From positions 1 to 19,068 of the forward strand of contig CALBME010000089.1 in assembly GCA_937896295.1 (NCBI GenBank): a DNA stretch of 19,068 nucleotides. Direction: 5' to 3'. Each line of letters opens with the position of its first letter. Within the stretch, counting starts at the first letter, position 1. Origin of the DNA: an uncultured Micavibrio sp. GTDB taxonomy: Bacteria; Pseudomonadota; Alphaproteobacteria; Micavibrionales; UBA1664. Shown piece after piece: positions 1 to 7,217 of the stretch. The notes beneath the pieces were generated by a model. It ran no database searches, was not told the origin of the DNA, and saw only the letters and a program-made list of their open reading frames with translations. Both the position numbers and the translations under genes were made by a program.

Positions 1-1278
1 GCCGCCACCCGGCAGGCGCGGAGTTTCATTAAGAACGGCCACGTTGAACGGCGCCTTGCTGCTGCGGTCGTGATCGTCATTGGCGGGCTGCGGCGTGTTT
101 TTAAGGTCGCCCTGCAGGCGCGCATTACGCAGGTCCAGCATGCGCTGGATCGGTGAACGCGTGTCATTGGCGGCAAACGCGGCGAACACGTCGCGGACAG
201 GGGCGTCATTGCTGGCGGTCAACACGGCGCGCTCCACCACGGGCGCGACGGCAGGCGCGGCTGCAGCCACCTGGACGCTCGCAGGTGCGGGCTGTTCGGC
301 ACTTGCCACGGCGACGGGCTGTTCCACCACCGGACGGTCCGGCGTAACCCGGATGGTGCGCACGCGGCGCACCGGAATATCGAGTTGTGCGAGCTGGGTT
401 GCAACCACATCGCCGCCGGTAACCGGGCTTGCGACGGCATCGGCCTGGGCCAGCGCAACGGGGGCGGGCTGTTCCGCCACGACGGCGGGCGCGGCACGTT
501 CTTCCACGGCGGCGACAGCGACAGGGGCCGGATCGGCAGGGCGTTCTTCAGCAACCGCAACGACGGGGGCGGCAGGTGTACCCAGATCGGCCGGACGCGG
601 TACCGGAACCGGCACCACGCGCGGTAGCCGCTGAACGGATGCACTTGCCAATTCTACCGGACGTACCGGGGGCAAAGGCGCAGCGACGATTGGGGCACGG
701 CGCTCGGTTTCCGCCTGCGCCAGCATAATCTGCTGACGACGGTCTTCAACACGGGCCAGATAGACGCGATTACTGCTTTCAATTGCGCGGGCCACTCGCA
801 AATCCGACATGCGAGTCGGCATGTTGTAGGAATAATTTTGTGCAAAGAAGTCGATAATCGGGCCATCGCGATCGCGGGGCGGATTGAGAATCCCGAACTG
901 CGGATCGCTCATCTGGGAATGTCTATGGCAAGGTTTCAGATTCGATTCCCATTCGCCGCGCGCGTTTTGCCTTTTGCACAGCGGCACGCCGATTTCGTTT
1001 TCAACGTCCGCAACGACACGCGCAGGAAGCGTGCGTCTGTCCGTGATCGGTGCCGGAAGGCTTCCGTCTCTGGGTTCAGCCTGCAGACGGTACCAGCGGC
1101 GACCGGGTACAAAGTCAAAGCGCGCGAAAGCGCGGCGGATTTCTTCATCTTCATCATTATGATCGGCCTGCGCGTAGGCAGGGGCAGGCGCGAGCATAGC
1201 TGTCATGCCGCCGAAAGCCGCCATGGTGATGGCAATGCCTGCAGCGGCGTTCCTAAGACGTTTGAACAGTGCTTTCAT
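1..1278 (-). CDS. Exported Ala/Pro/Val-rich protein, 3' end beyond the window
   Basis: I read an uninterrupted minus-strand frame of 426 codons from the ATG at 1278 to base 1 with no stop, so the C terminus lies outside the window. The N terminus is a typical signal peptide (MKALFK, a hydrophobic stretch, then APAYAQA). An acidic run (DHNDEDEE) and a roughly 150-residue region containing two Cys (VPLCKRQ, KPCHRHS) follow. From about residue 190 the protein is a long low-complexity linker rich in Pro, Ala, Val and Glu, with recurrent EERPADPAPV and VEQPVAVA-type words. It is therefore probably a periplasmic or envelope-anchored protein with an extended spacer. It begins 38 bases after the stop of the lipoprotein gene on the same strand, so the two may be cotranscribed. 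I do not recognise the family. The frame is supported by its openness and by the signal peptide. Confidence 0.8.
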   Translation of the reverse strand, partial: MKALFKRLRNAAAGIAITMAAFGGMTAMLAPAPAYAQADHNDEDEEIRRAFARFDFVPGRRWYRLQAEPRDGSLPAPITDRRTLPARVVADVENEIGVPLCKRQNARGEWESNLKPCHRHSQMSDPQFGILNPPRDRDGPIIDFFAQNYSYNMPTRMSDLRVARAIESSNRVYLARVEDRRQQIMLAQAETERRAPIVAAPLPPVRPVELASASVQRLPRVVPVPVPRPADLGTPAAPVVAVAEERPADPAPVAVAAVEERAAPAVVAEQPAPVALAQADAVASPVTGGDVVATQLAQLDIPVRRVRTIRVTPDRPVVEQPVAVASAEQPAPASVQVAAAAPAVAPVVERAVLTASNDAPVRDVFAAFAANDTRSPIQRMLDLRNARLQGDLKNTPQPANDDHDRSSKAPFNVAVLNETPRLPGGG

Positions 1279-1316
1279 GATATTGTCTTTAACAGCTCTT
1301 TACAGTTTTAAACAAA

Positions 1317-1679
1317 TTATGGTTGCGATGGTGTAGCCACAGGCGCGGGTGCCTGGGGGCAACTTACCGATTGACCGGATGTGGCACGCCAGTCGTCGCG
1401 GCGGCGGAAGCGTTCGCCAAGCTCCCCGCGGGCGATACAGCCGGCCTCTCTTGCAACTTGAGCCACTACCGGGTTTGGGTTGGTTGTGCCGAGATCCAGC
1501 ACATTGGCCCGAGCCGCTTCTTCGTTGAACCGGGTTTCCGATTGGCCGAAGATCAGCAACTGGGTGCTGCGGGTCTGCATGCCCTCACGGTCGATGCTGT
1601 TAGTTGCACATCCGCTGACGGTAAGACCAAAAGCGATAGCAGCCGGAGCAACCTTAATTTTCAACTTTCCCAAGTTCAT
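1317..1679 (-). CDS. Small outer-envelope lipoprotein, function unknown
   Basis: This 120-residue protein has a basic N terminus, a hydrophobic core and the lipobox LTVSGC, which puts the lipidated Cys at residue 24. The mature part is short and polar (ATNSIDREGMQTRSTQL) and ends in a Pro/Ala tail (PQAPAPVATPSQP). One further Cys pair (EAGCIARG, SVSCPQ) could form a disulfide. The ATG at 1679 is preceded by an AGGGG-type ribosome site. A good promoter (TTGAAA, 16-base spacer, TATAAT) lies 40-70 bases upstream, so the gene probably starts its own transcript, which may continue into the exported protein downstream. I recognise no family. The lipoprotein call rests on the lipobox. Confidence 0.8.
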   Translation of the reverse strand: MNLGKLKIKVAPAAIAFGLTVSGCATNSIDREGMQTRSTQLLIFGQSETRFNEEAARANVLDLGTTNPNPVVAQVAREAGCIARGELGERFRRRDDWRATSGQSVSCPQAPAPVATPSQP

Positions 1680-1719
1680 TGTAACACCCCTTTTGAACGG
1701 TTGGCCGTTTCTGCTTGGT

Positions 1720-1747
1720 ATTATACATAATTAGTCTTCAGTTTCAA
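1720..1747 (-). promoter_or_regulatory. Sigma70-type promoter for the lipoprotein gene
   Basis: On the minus strand, TTGAAA (1742-1747) and a perfect TATAAT (1720-1725) are separated by 16 bases. Initiation would fall near 1712-1714, giving a leader of about 35 bases before the ATG at 1679. The leader contains a small hairpin (arms 1696-1700 and 1705-1709). The region lies in the AT-rich gap between the L,D-transpeptidase stop and the lipoprotein start, where a promoter is expected. Confidence 0.6.
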
Positions 1748-1785
1748 CATATTTTAATATTGTATTAACCATTCAACCCTTTGAT

Positions 1786-2601
1786 TCAATTGGGACGTGC
1801 ATTTGGTTGGGCATTTCCCGTACGTGTAATGCGAGAAGCCAGCTCGTTATTGTAGTAAATAATGACAGGCGCACCTTCGCGCACCATTTCGTATGCGATT
1901 TCAACATCAGCATTCAGCATGCGAATGCATCCTGCAGATGCCTTGCGTTTTCCATCCGGCAGGTTGAATACTTCTGGACGGTTGGTGCCATGGATCAGAT
2001 AGCCCTGATTGACCCCTTCCGGCGTCTGCAGGTAAATGCCGCGCACGCCTAGCGGATTGTGCGGTCCAGGCGTGGCAAACGGATTGGGTCTGCGGTCACC
2101 CGCCGGCGCCTGCCAAGTGGGGTCCATTTCCATGGCCATCACCGTATGGTGCGAACCTGAAATCTCCGATCCTGCGCGTCCCACCACGATGGGAAACTGG
2201 ACAGCCGTGCCGTTAGAGCGTGTGACGTACAGGTACTGGCGCATATGGTCGATTATGATCGAACCGGGCGCGTAATTGCCGGCAATACGCACCTCTTCAA
2301 CCGCCGGCGCACGACCGCGGCTCCACAGTTCAGGGTAACGCTCGCGGTCATAGATAGGGTTTTGGACTCGCTGCGGAGAAGATTCCATCGGCGTTGCATA
2401 TTCAGTTTGTACATCAACGGCAAAGGGTGGGGTTGGGCGGCGCATACCGAGATCACCCCGATAACCGGAATTCAAAAGTTGCGTGCCAGGACCGTTCAAA
2501 GCCTGCGCATGAGCAAAATTTCCCGCAAGGCTGACAGACATCGCAGCACCGAGGAGTGCGGCAAAACGGCGGGCGGCAAAGTTGAATTTCGAAGATGACA
2601 T
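1786..2601 (-). CDS. L,D-transpeptidase (YkuD / ErfK-YbiS family)
   Basis: This is a periplasmic peptidoglycan cross-linking enzyme or one that attaches proteins to peptidoglycan. Enzymes of this family form 3-3 cross-links or link lipoprotein to meso-diaminopimelate through a Cys acyl-enzyme. The 271-residue protein has an N-terminal signal peptide ending near FAHAQA (residue 33). The YkuD domain spans about residues 112-240. It contains the catalytic signature YLIHGT (His204) and SAGCIRM (Cys225, Arg227), plus the upstream family features DHMRQYLYV and FPIVVGRAG. The ATG at 2601 has an AAGAGG-type ribosome site. No LysM or other wall-binding domain is visible. The gene follows the Gly-rich exported protein gene on the same strand, separated by a strong hairpin terminator, and precedes the lipoprotein gene. 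The specific role (cross-linking versus protein anchoring) cannot be read from the sequence. Confidence 0.93.
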   Translation of the reverse strand: MSSSKFNFAARRFAALLGAAMSVSLAGNFAHAQALNGPGTQLLNSGYRGDLGMRRPTPPFAVDVQTEYATPMESSPQRVQNPIYDRERYPELWSRGRAPAVEEVRIAGNYAPGSIIIDHMRQYLYVTRSNGTAVQFPIVVGRAGSEISGSHHTVMAMEMDPTWQAPAGDRRPNPFATPGPHNPLGVRGIYLQTPEGVNQGYLIHGTNRPEVFNLPDGKRKASAGCIRMLNADVEIAYEMVREGAPVIIYYNNELASRITRTGNAQPNARPN

Positions 2602-2630
2602 CTCTTTTACCTCTTGGATGAAAAGGTATT

Positions 2631-2658
2631 AAAAAAGCCAAATTGCTTTGGCTTTTTT
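2631..2658 (-). terminator. Rho-independent terminator, symmetrical
   Basis: A perfect 12-bp inverted repeat (2631-2642 and 2647-2658, core GCCAAA/TTTGGC) with a 4-base loop is flanked by six A on one side and six T on the other, so it can act on both strands. It lies 22 bases after the stop of the Gly-rich protein gene and only 29 bases before the L,D-transpeptidase ATG, so it probably limits readthrough between the two. Confidence 0.85.
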
Positions 2659-2680
2659 GCGCTCGTTAGCGAAGCTAAGA

Positions 2681-3379
2681 TTAACCGCGAGGACGCGGAG
2701 CGGGCGGAGCCATACGCACCGGAGGTGCAGAAGGTGCAGGAGGGGCCGGCGGATTCTGTACTACCGTGATACGGCACATGTTGCTCGCCTCGACGATGGC
2801 TTCGCGCGGCGGAAGTCCGGCAGCCATTACGACGGAGAAAGCGCCAACTGCGCAGTTCACGTTGGTGGCGCCATTCGCCATGGTGGCCCAACGGCCACAG
2901 GCTTCAGCAAATTCGCCTTTGGCGACGCCACCGCCGAAACCGTAGAAGCCAACCGTGGCCGAAAGTGATTCCATGCACCAGCCATTGGTCAGGGTTGGAT
3001 TGGGCGCAATCGCCATACGGGTTTGAATATTGACGTTCCCGCCATTACCGTTCGCAGTCGCAGCGCCACCGTTTGCGGTGGCTGCACCGCCGGTTGCATT
3101 GGCACGAGCGTCAGCCTGGGCGCGGGCATCAGCCTGTGCGCGGGCATCGCCACCCTGACCGCCTTGACCACCTTGGCCGCCCTGACCACCGTTACCGCCA
3201 TTGCCGCCATTGATCACGATCGGCGGCGTAGTCGGGGTGGTGGGGGTGCAGTTGGTGCAGCTCGGGGCCGTGGTACCGGGGGTACCGGGACCACCGTCGC
3301 GGGTCTGTGCTTGTGCCGAACCGGCAGCCATGGCCAGAGCCAGGGCGGCGGGGGCAAGAATTTTCGTCTTAAGTTGCAT
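2681..3379 (-). CDS. Exported Gly-rich / Ala-rich repeat protein with Cys-containing C-terminal domain
   Basis: This 232-residue protein has a clear signal peptide (MQLKTKILAP to GSAQAQ). A Thr/Pro segment with SCTNC comes next. A low-complexity region at residues 57-115 is built from GGN/GGQ triplets, then ARAQAD units, then GGAATAN units. The C-terminal domain (residues 116-215) has four spaced Cys (NGWCMES, EACGRW, VNCAVG, NMCRI), suggesting two disulfides in an oxidising compartment. The tail is Pro-rich (PPAPPAPSAPP). A strong AGAGGAGA ribosome site precedes the ATG at 3379, and a consensus promoter (3425-3453) lies upstream. It is transcribed divergently from thrS. I do not recognise the family. 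A surface or periplasmic structural role is a guess based on composition only. Confidence 0.8.
   Translation of the reverse strand: MQLKTKILAPAALALAMAAGSAQAQTRDGGPGTPGTTAPSCTNCTPTTPTTPPIVINGGNGGNGGQGGQGGQGGQGGDARAQADARAQADARANATGGAATANGGAATANGNGGNVNIQTRMAIAPNPTLTNGWCMESLSATVGFYGFGGGVAKGEFAEACGRWATMANGATNVNCAVGAFSVVMAAGLPPREAIVEASNMCRITVVQNPPAPPAPSAPPVRMAPPAPRPRG
3035..3211 (-). repeat. Coding low-complexity repeat (GGN/GGQ, ARAQAD, GGAATAN units)
   Basis: Within the exported protein, short in-frame repeats follow one another. There are seven Gly-Gly triplets, then nearly three copies of a six-residue ARAQAD unit, then two copies of GGAATAN. At the DNA level these are near-perfect short tandem repeats, which are prone to copy-number change. 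Confidence 0.8.
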
Positions 3380-3424
3380 TGGTAATCTCCTCTAAGCCGT
3401 TTTTTAATATGTTAATGAAGGGTT

Positions 3425-3453
3425 AAGATACTTACACACACGAATTATGTCAA
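3425..3453 (-). promoter_or_regulatory. Sigma70-type promoter for the Gly-rich exported protein gene
   Basis: Minus strand: a perfect TTGACA (3448-3453), a 17-base spacer and TATCTT (3425-3430). The predicted start near 3418 gives a leader of about 40 bases containing the strong ribosome site just before the ATG at 3379. Confidence 0.65.
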
Positions 3454-3533
3454 CTTTTTATGTCTGTGACATTTCGTATATGTATTCATCCCTTGAGGAA
3501 AATTTGCAACTTTTATTACAACATCCCCTCTGC

Positions 3534-3587
3534 CCCGAAACCCTTGAGATACGCTGCTTTTCGGGCTACAACGGTCAACTGTCTCAA
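3534..3587 (+). promoter_or_regulatory. Structured thrS leader (possible pseudoknot)
   Basis: The 5' region of thrS holds two interleaved perfect helices. CCCGAAA at 3534-3540 pairs with TTTCGGG at 3559-3565. TTGAGA at 3544-3549, inside that loop, pairs with TCTCAA at 3582-3587. The order arm1-arm2-arm1'-arm2' is that of an H-type pseudoknot or of two alternative hairpins. In E. coli, thrS is autogenously repressed by ThrRS binding a structured leader. Whether this leader does the same is inference. No convincing plus-strand promoter was found in 3380-3533. Confidence 0.3.
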
Positions 3588-3618
3588 CCATAAAATAGTT
3601 CCAAAAAAAGTAGTGATA

Positions 3619-5604
3619 ATGTCCAACGCCGCCGCGCTTTCGTCTTCTGACCAGATCACCCTGACCCTGCCCGATGGTGCCACCCGCACCTATCCGGCCG
3701 GCACCACGGGTGCTCAAGTCGCTGAATCGATTGCAAAATCACTGGCAAAGGCGGCCGTAGCCATTCGTCTGAACGGCGAACTCTGCGATTTAAGCCTGCC
3801 GATCAACGCCGATGCCAATATCGCCATCATCCGCCGCGACGATGATGCCGCGCTCGAACTCATCCGCCACGACGCCGCCCACGTGCTGGCCGAGGCTGTG
3901 CAGTCCCTCTTCCCCGGCACGCAGGTCACGATCGGCCCGGTCATCGAAAACGGCTTCTATTACGACTTCGCCCGCAACGAACCCTTCACGCCCGAAGACT
4001 TCGCCGCGATCGAAAAGAAAATGAAGGAGATCGTGGCAAAGGCCCAGCCCTTCACCCGCGAAGTCTGGGACCGGAAGACCGCAATCGAAACGTTCAAAGC
4101 CAAGGGCGAAAACTTCAAGGTCGAACTGATCGAAGACCTGCCCGAAAGCGAAGACATCAAGATTTATAAACAGGGCGAATGGTTCGACCTCTGCCGCGGT
4201 CCGCACATGCGCACCACCGCCGATGTCGGCACGTCCTTCAAGCTGATGAAGGTGGCCGGCGCCTACTGGCGCGGCGATTCCAACCGCCAGATGCTCACCC
4301 GCATCTATGCGACCGCATGGCGCAACGACAAGGAACTGCAGGATTACCTGACCCAGCTGGAGGAAGCGGAAAAGCGCGACCACCGCAAACTGGGCCAGCA
4401 GATGGACCTGTTCCATTTCCAGGAGGAGGCGCAAGGCTCCGTCTTCTGGCATCCGAAGGGCTATTCCATCTGGCTGACGCTGGAATCCTATCTGCGCCGC
4501 CGCCTGCAGCAGGGCGGCTATGTCGAGGTGAAGACACCGCAGCTGATCGACAACAAACTCTGGGTCGCCTCCGGCCACTGGGGCAAATACCGTGAAAACA
4601 TGTTCGTGGTGCCGGACGAAGTGCCGGGCACGGATGACGACAAACCGGTGCTCAGCGGCAAGGCGCGCCTGATGGCGCTCAAACCCATGAACTGTCCCGC
4701 GCACGTTCAGATCTTTAATCAGGGCATCAAGTCGTACCGCGACCTGCCCATCCGCATGGCGGAATTCGGCTGCTGCCACCGGAACGAGGCGCACGGCGCC
4801 CTGCACGGCCTGATGCGCGTGCGCCAGATGACGCAGGACGATGCGCACATCTTCTGCCGCGAAGACCAGATCGAATCCGAGGCGGTCGCCTTCTGCACCT
4901 TCCTCGACCAGATCTATAAGGATGTCGGCTTTAACGAGGTGCGTGTGCGCCTGGCCTTGCGCCCGGACCAGCGCGCCGGCGACGACGCAACCTGGGACCG
5001 CGCCGAAAACGGCCTGCGCGCCGCGCTCAAGGCCGCAAAAATCGAATACACCGAAGCCCCCGGCGACGGCGCCTTCTATGGTCCGAAACTGGAATTTCAT
5101 CTGAAAGACGCTATCGGCCGTTCATGGCAGCTCGGCACGCTGCAACTGGACATGGTCCTGCCCGAGCGTCTGGGCGCAAGCTATATCGGTGAAGACGGCC
5201 AGAAACACCGCCCCATCATGCTCCACCGCGCTGCCTTCGGGTCGATGGAACGCTTTATCGGCGTGATGATCGAAAACTACGCCGGCAAGCTGCCCATCTG
5301 GATGGCGCCCGTCCAGTGCGTGGTCGCCACCATCACCTCGGAAGCCGACGCCTACGCGACCGAGGTGTACGAGGCGCTGAAAGCCCGCGGCCTGCGCGTC
5401 GAACTCGACCTGCGGAACGAGAAAATCAACTACAAGGTCCGCGAACACTCGGTCGCCAAGGTGCCCGTCATGTTCGTGGTCGGCGCGCGCGAAGCGGCGG
5501 AGAAAACCGTGGCCATTCGCACCTTGGGCAGCCAGGAACAGCAGTTCAGGCCCCTTGCCGACGCCATGGACCAGCTTGCCACGTCAGCAAAACCGCCCTA
5601 TTAA
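3619..5604 (+). CDS. thrS: Threonyl-tRNA synthetase
   Basis: This enzyme charges tRNA-Thr with threonine using ATP in the cytoplasm. The 661-residue product has the usual full-length architecture. It begins with an N-terminal TGS domain (from about residue 11, starting QITLTLPDG). The editing (SAD) domain follows, with HDAAHVLAEA and GFYYDF. The class II catalytic core contains the three zinc ligands Cys359 (KPMNCPAH), His410 (DDAHIFC) and His536 (LHRAAFG), with motif 2 near CCHRNEAHG and motif 3 at FGSMERF. The C-terminal anticodon-binding domain includes DLRNEKINYKVREH. I chose the ATG at 3619 because the protein family starts there. The in-frame extension to 3460 is AT-rich leader with no homology and contains the structured leader. 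No strong Shine-Dalgarno is visible. It is followed after 39 bases by infC in the same orientation, as in many bacteria. Confidence 0.97.
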   Translation: MSNAAALSSSDQITLTLPDGATRTYPAGTTGAQVAESIAKSLAKAAVAIRLNGELCDLSLPINADANIAIIRRDDDAALELIRHDAAHVLAEAVQSLFPGTQVTIGPVIENGFYYDFARNEPFTPEDFAAIEKKMKEIVAKAQPFTREVWDRKTAIETFKAKGENFKVELIEDLPESEDIKIYKQGEWFDLCRGPHMRTTADVGTSFKLMKVAGAYWRGDSNRQMLTRIYATAWRNDKELQDYLTQLEEAEKRDHRKLGQQMDLFHFQEEAQGSVFWHPKGYSIWLTLESYLRRRLQQGGYVEVKTPQLIDNKLWVASGHWGKYRENMFVVPDEVPGTDDDKPVLSGKARLMALKPMNCPAHVQIFNQGIKSYRDLPIRMAEFGCCHRNEAHGALHGLMRVRQMTQDDAHIFCREDQIESEAVAFCTFLDQIYKDVGFNEVRVRLALRPDQRAGDDATWDRAENGLRAALKAAKIEYTEAPGDGAFYGPKLEFHLKDAIGRSWQLGTLQLDMVLPERLGASYIGEDGQKHRPIMLHRAAFGSMERFIGVMIENYAGKLPIWMAPVQCVVATITSEADAYATEVYEALKARGLRVELDLRNEKINYKVREHSVAKVPVMFVVGAREAAEKTVAIRTLGSQEQQFRPLADAMDQLATSAKPPY

Positions 5605-5630
5605 TCAAGTTTTACAGTCCCAACAACTTT

Positions 5631-5646
5631 AGGAGAATGCCCCATA
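5631..5646 (+). promoter_or_regulatory. Ribosome binding site and AUA start codon of infC
   Basis: AGGAGA at 5631-5636 is followed, after a 7-base spacer, by ATA at 5644, in frame with the IF-3 coding sequence. The first in-frame ATG (5659) is 22 bases from this site and has no ribosome site of its own. The ATG at 5637 abuts the Shine-Dalgarno and is out of frame. Non-AUG starts (AUU, AUA, AUC) are a known hallmark of infC, because IF-3 rejects them and so limits its own synthesis. Confidence 0.75.
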
Positions 5647-6201
5647 GCCCGTCCGCCGATGCCCCCCCGCCGTCCCCAGTTGAACGAAGACGGCCCTCGT
5701 GTAAACGACCAGATCCGCTCGCGCGAAGTGCGCGTCATCAACGAGGCAGGCGAAATGCTTGGTGTCATGACCCCGCAGGAAGGCATCCGCCTTGCACAGG
5801 CTGCCGGTCTTGACCTGATTGAAGTCTCCCCCAATGCCGCCCCGCCGGTTTGCAAGATCCTCGATCTCGGCAAATACAAATACGAGCAGCAGAAAAAAGC
5901 CAACGAGGCGCGCAAGAAACAAAAGGTCATCGAGATCAAGGAACTCAAACTGCGCCCGACCATCGGCACGCATGACTTTGAAATCAAGATCAAGCAGGCC
6001 CGTAAATTCATCGCTGAAGGCGACAAGGTGAAATTCACGCTGCGCTTCCGTGGCCGCGAACAGTCGCACTTCGAACTCTCGATGCAGGTCATGCACCGCG
6101 CCAAGGCCGAACTGGCCGACATCGCCAAGGTCGAACAGGACATCACCGCCGAAGGCCGCCAGGCCATCATGGTGCTGATGCCCATGCCCAAGCAGGCCTA
6201 A
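5644..6201 (+). CDS. infC: Translation initiation factor IF-3
   Basis: IF-3 binds the 30S subunit, prevents premature 50S joining and checks start-codon pairing. The protein (185 residues from the AUA at 5644) has both domains. The N-terminal domain carries the signature DGPRVNDQIRSREVRVI and APPVCKILDLGKYKYE. The lysine-rich linker helix (QQKKANEARKKQK) leads to the C-terminal domain with KELKLRPTIGTHDFEIK and FTLRFRGRE. Length and motifs are those of a complete factor. The start is placed at AUA because it has the correctly spaced AGGAGA, which predicts autoregulation by start-codon discrimination. It lies downstream of thrS and is probably cotranscribed with it. Unlike the classical order, rpmI and rplT do not follow: transcription ends at 6258-6289. 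The last codons plus stop (PKQA) recur in frame 36 bases downstream. Confidence 0.96.
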   Translation: MARPPMPPRRPQLNEDGPRVNDQIRSREVRVINEAGEMLGVMTPQEGIRLAQAAGLDLIEVSPNAAPPVCKILDLGKYKYEQQKKANEARKKQKVIEIKELKLRPTIGTHDFEIKIKQARKFIAEGDKVKFTLRFRGREQSHFELSMQVMHRAKAELADIAKVEQDITAEGRQAIMVLMPMPKQA

Positions 6202-6257
6202 GCCTGCGGGTAAACTAAGACGCCCAAGCAGGCGTAAAAGGATTCTACAAAGAATGG

Positions 6258-6289
6258 AAAAAACCCCCGCTATATGCCGGGGGTTTTTT
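6258..6289. terminator. Bidirectional rho-independent terminator
   Basis: A perfect 12-bp inverted repeat (6258-6269 with CCCCCG, 6278-6289 with CGGGGG) with an 8-base loop carries A6 on one flank and T6 on the other. It ends thrS-infC on the plus strand and overlaps the stop codon (6288-6290) of the convergent glycosyltransferase operon, so one hairpin serves both converging units. Confidence 0.9.
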
Positions 6290-7217
6290 ATACGCTTAAA
6301 AAAGGCGTGAACGCGGCCTTCACGTCATCGATGCTGATGGCGTCCATCGTCTCACCCTGGATGGTCAGGACATGGGCGCCCAGCGGACCGTGCCGGCGCG
6401 GGTTGGAAAAGCCCGGATAAAGCCCCAGCGTTTTGCATCCTGTCGGCCCGATCATCTGGATGGGTCCTGTATCGTTGCCAAGCGCCGCGCGCGCCGCACG
6501 TGCCAGCGCGGGTATGTCCGTGATCGCGGTTTTACCGGTCAGGTCCACGGCCTGCGGGCAGGCTTGTGCAATCGCGGCATTCACGGCCGCGTCATCCTGC
6601 GTTCCCAGAAGAACGGGTGTAAAACCCTGCGCCGCCAGCCACTGGCATATCTCCCCATAACGGTCCGCGGGCCAGCGCTTTTTAGGGTGCTGCGGCGACG
6701 ACCCGGCGGCGATCAGGACATAGGGCCGCGGCAGGGTCAGGGTAAACGCATCGCTTTCCAGCCATGACAGGTCATCGGGCGTGATCTTGACGATACCGGC
6801 AATCGCCAGCTGCGCGCGCAGCGCGTCAAAGACATGCATCGCCTTGCGCTGCGCATCATCGGAAATCCGGTGGGACGCCGAAAACGCGATCCCGTTCCAT
6901 TCCGGGATGCGCCGGAACAGGCTTAAATAAAGTCCCGTGCGTTCGGAATTCTGCAGGTCGTAAACGCGCGCGAATTTTCCGTCGTTCAGAAATTTCCGGA
7001 ACGCGAACCACTTGGCGAATTCATACCATTTCGGGCGCAGGTCGACGGCCACCGCGTCAAAATAACCCGATGCCTCCGCCAGACGGACAAACGGCTTCGT
7101 GGTCAGAAGGGTGATGTGATCGCCCTTGTGATGTATGCGAATGGCGCGCATGACACCCAGCGCCTGCACGAAATCGCCAAAGGCGCTGTGCTTGATGACC
7201 AGGATGTTCTTTTTCAT
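6288..7217 (-). CDS. Glycosyltransferase family 9 (ADP-heptose:LPS heptosyltransferase-like)
   Basis: The 309-residue protein has the two-Rossmann GT-B layout of GT9. The N-terminal strand ILVIKHSAFGDFVQALG contains the conserved Gly-Asp (residues 14-15). The C-terminal nucleotide-sugar half has KKRWPADRYGE (residues 179-189) and NDTGPIQMIGP (residues 248-258), equivalent to the D(S/T)GP-H/M-A motif of RfaC/RfaF enzymes. Family members add heptose or related sugars to lipopolysaccharide core at the inner face of the inner membrane. The exact donor and acceptor are not readable. It is the last gene of a three-gene operon: its ATG overlaps the stop of the EamA transporter by 4 bases (7214-7217), which indicates translational coupling. 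Confidence 0.88.
   Translation of the reverse strand: MKKNILVIKHSAFGDFVQALGVMRAIRIHHKGDHITLLTTKPFVRLAEASGYFDAVAVDLRPKWYEFAKWFAFRKFLNDGKFARVYDLQNSERTGLYLSLFRRIPEWNGIAFSASHRISDDAQRKAMHVFDALRAQLAIAGIVKITPDDLSWLESDAFTLTLPRPYVLIAAGSSPQHPKKRWPADRYGEICQWLAAQGFTPVLLGTQDDAAVNAAIAQACPQAVDLTGKTAITDIPALARAARAALGNDTGPIQMIGPTGCKTLGLYPGFSNPRRHGPLGAHVLTIQGETMDAISIDDVKAAFTPFLSV

Noticed and set aside
80..634. Plus-strand ORF of 184 codons and nested small ORFs at the left edge
   Set aside because: The minus strand carries a longer open frame (1-1278) with a signal peptide. The plus-strand product is a Gly/Ala/Thr/Ser-rich shadow of it.
3460..3618. 53-codon N-terminal extension of thrS
   Set aside because: It is AT-rich, has no ThrRS homology, contains the structured leader and has no ribosome site. 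The family start fits 3619.
3790..5100. 436-codon minus-strand ORF opposite thrS
   Set aside because: It lies antisense to a clearly identified ThrRS. Composition (Val/Phe/Gly/Ala-rich) is typical of a mirror frame in GC-rich DNA.
6192..6207. GCAGGC/GCCTGC hairpin at the infC stop as a terminator
   Set aside because: It has no T-run. The real terminator with A6/T6 flanks lies at 6258-6289.
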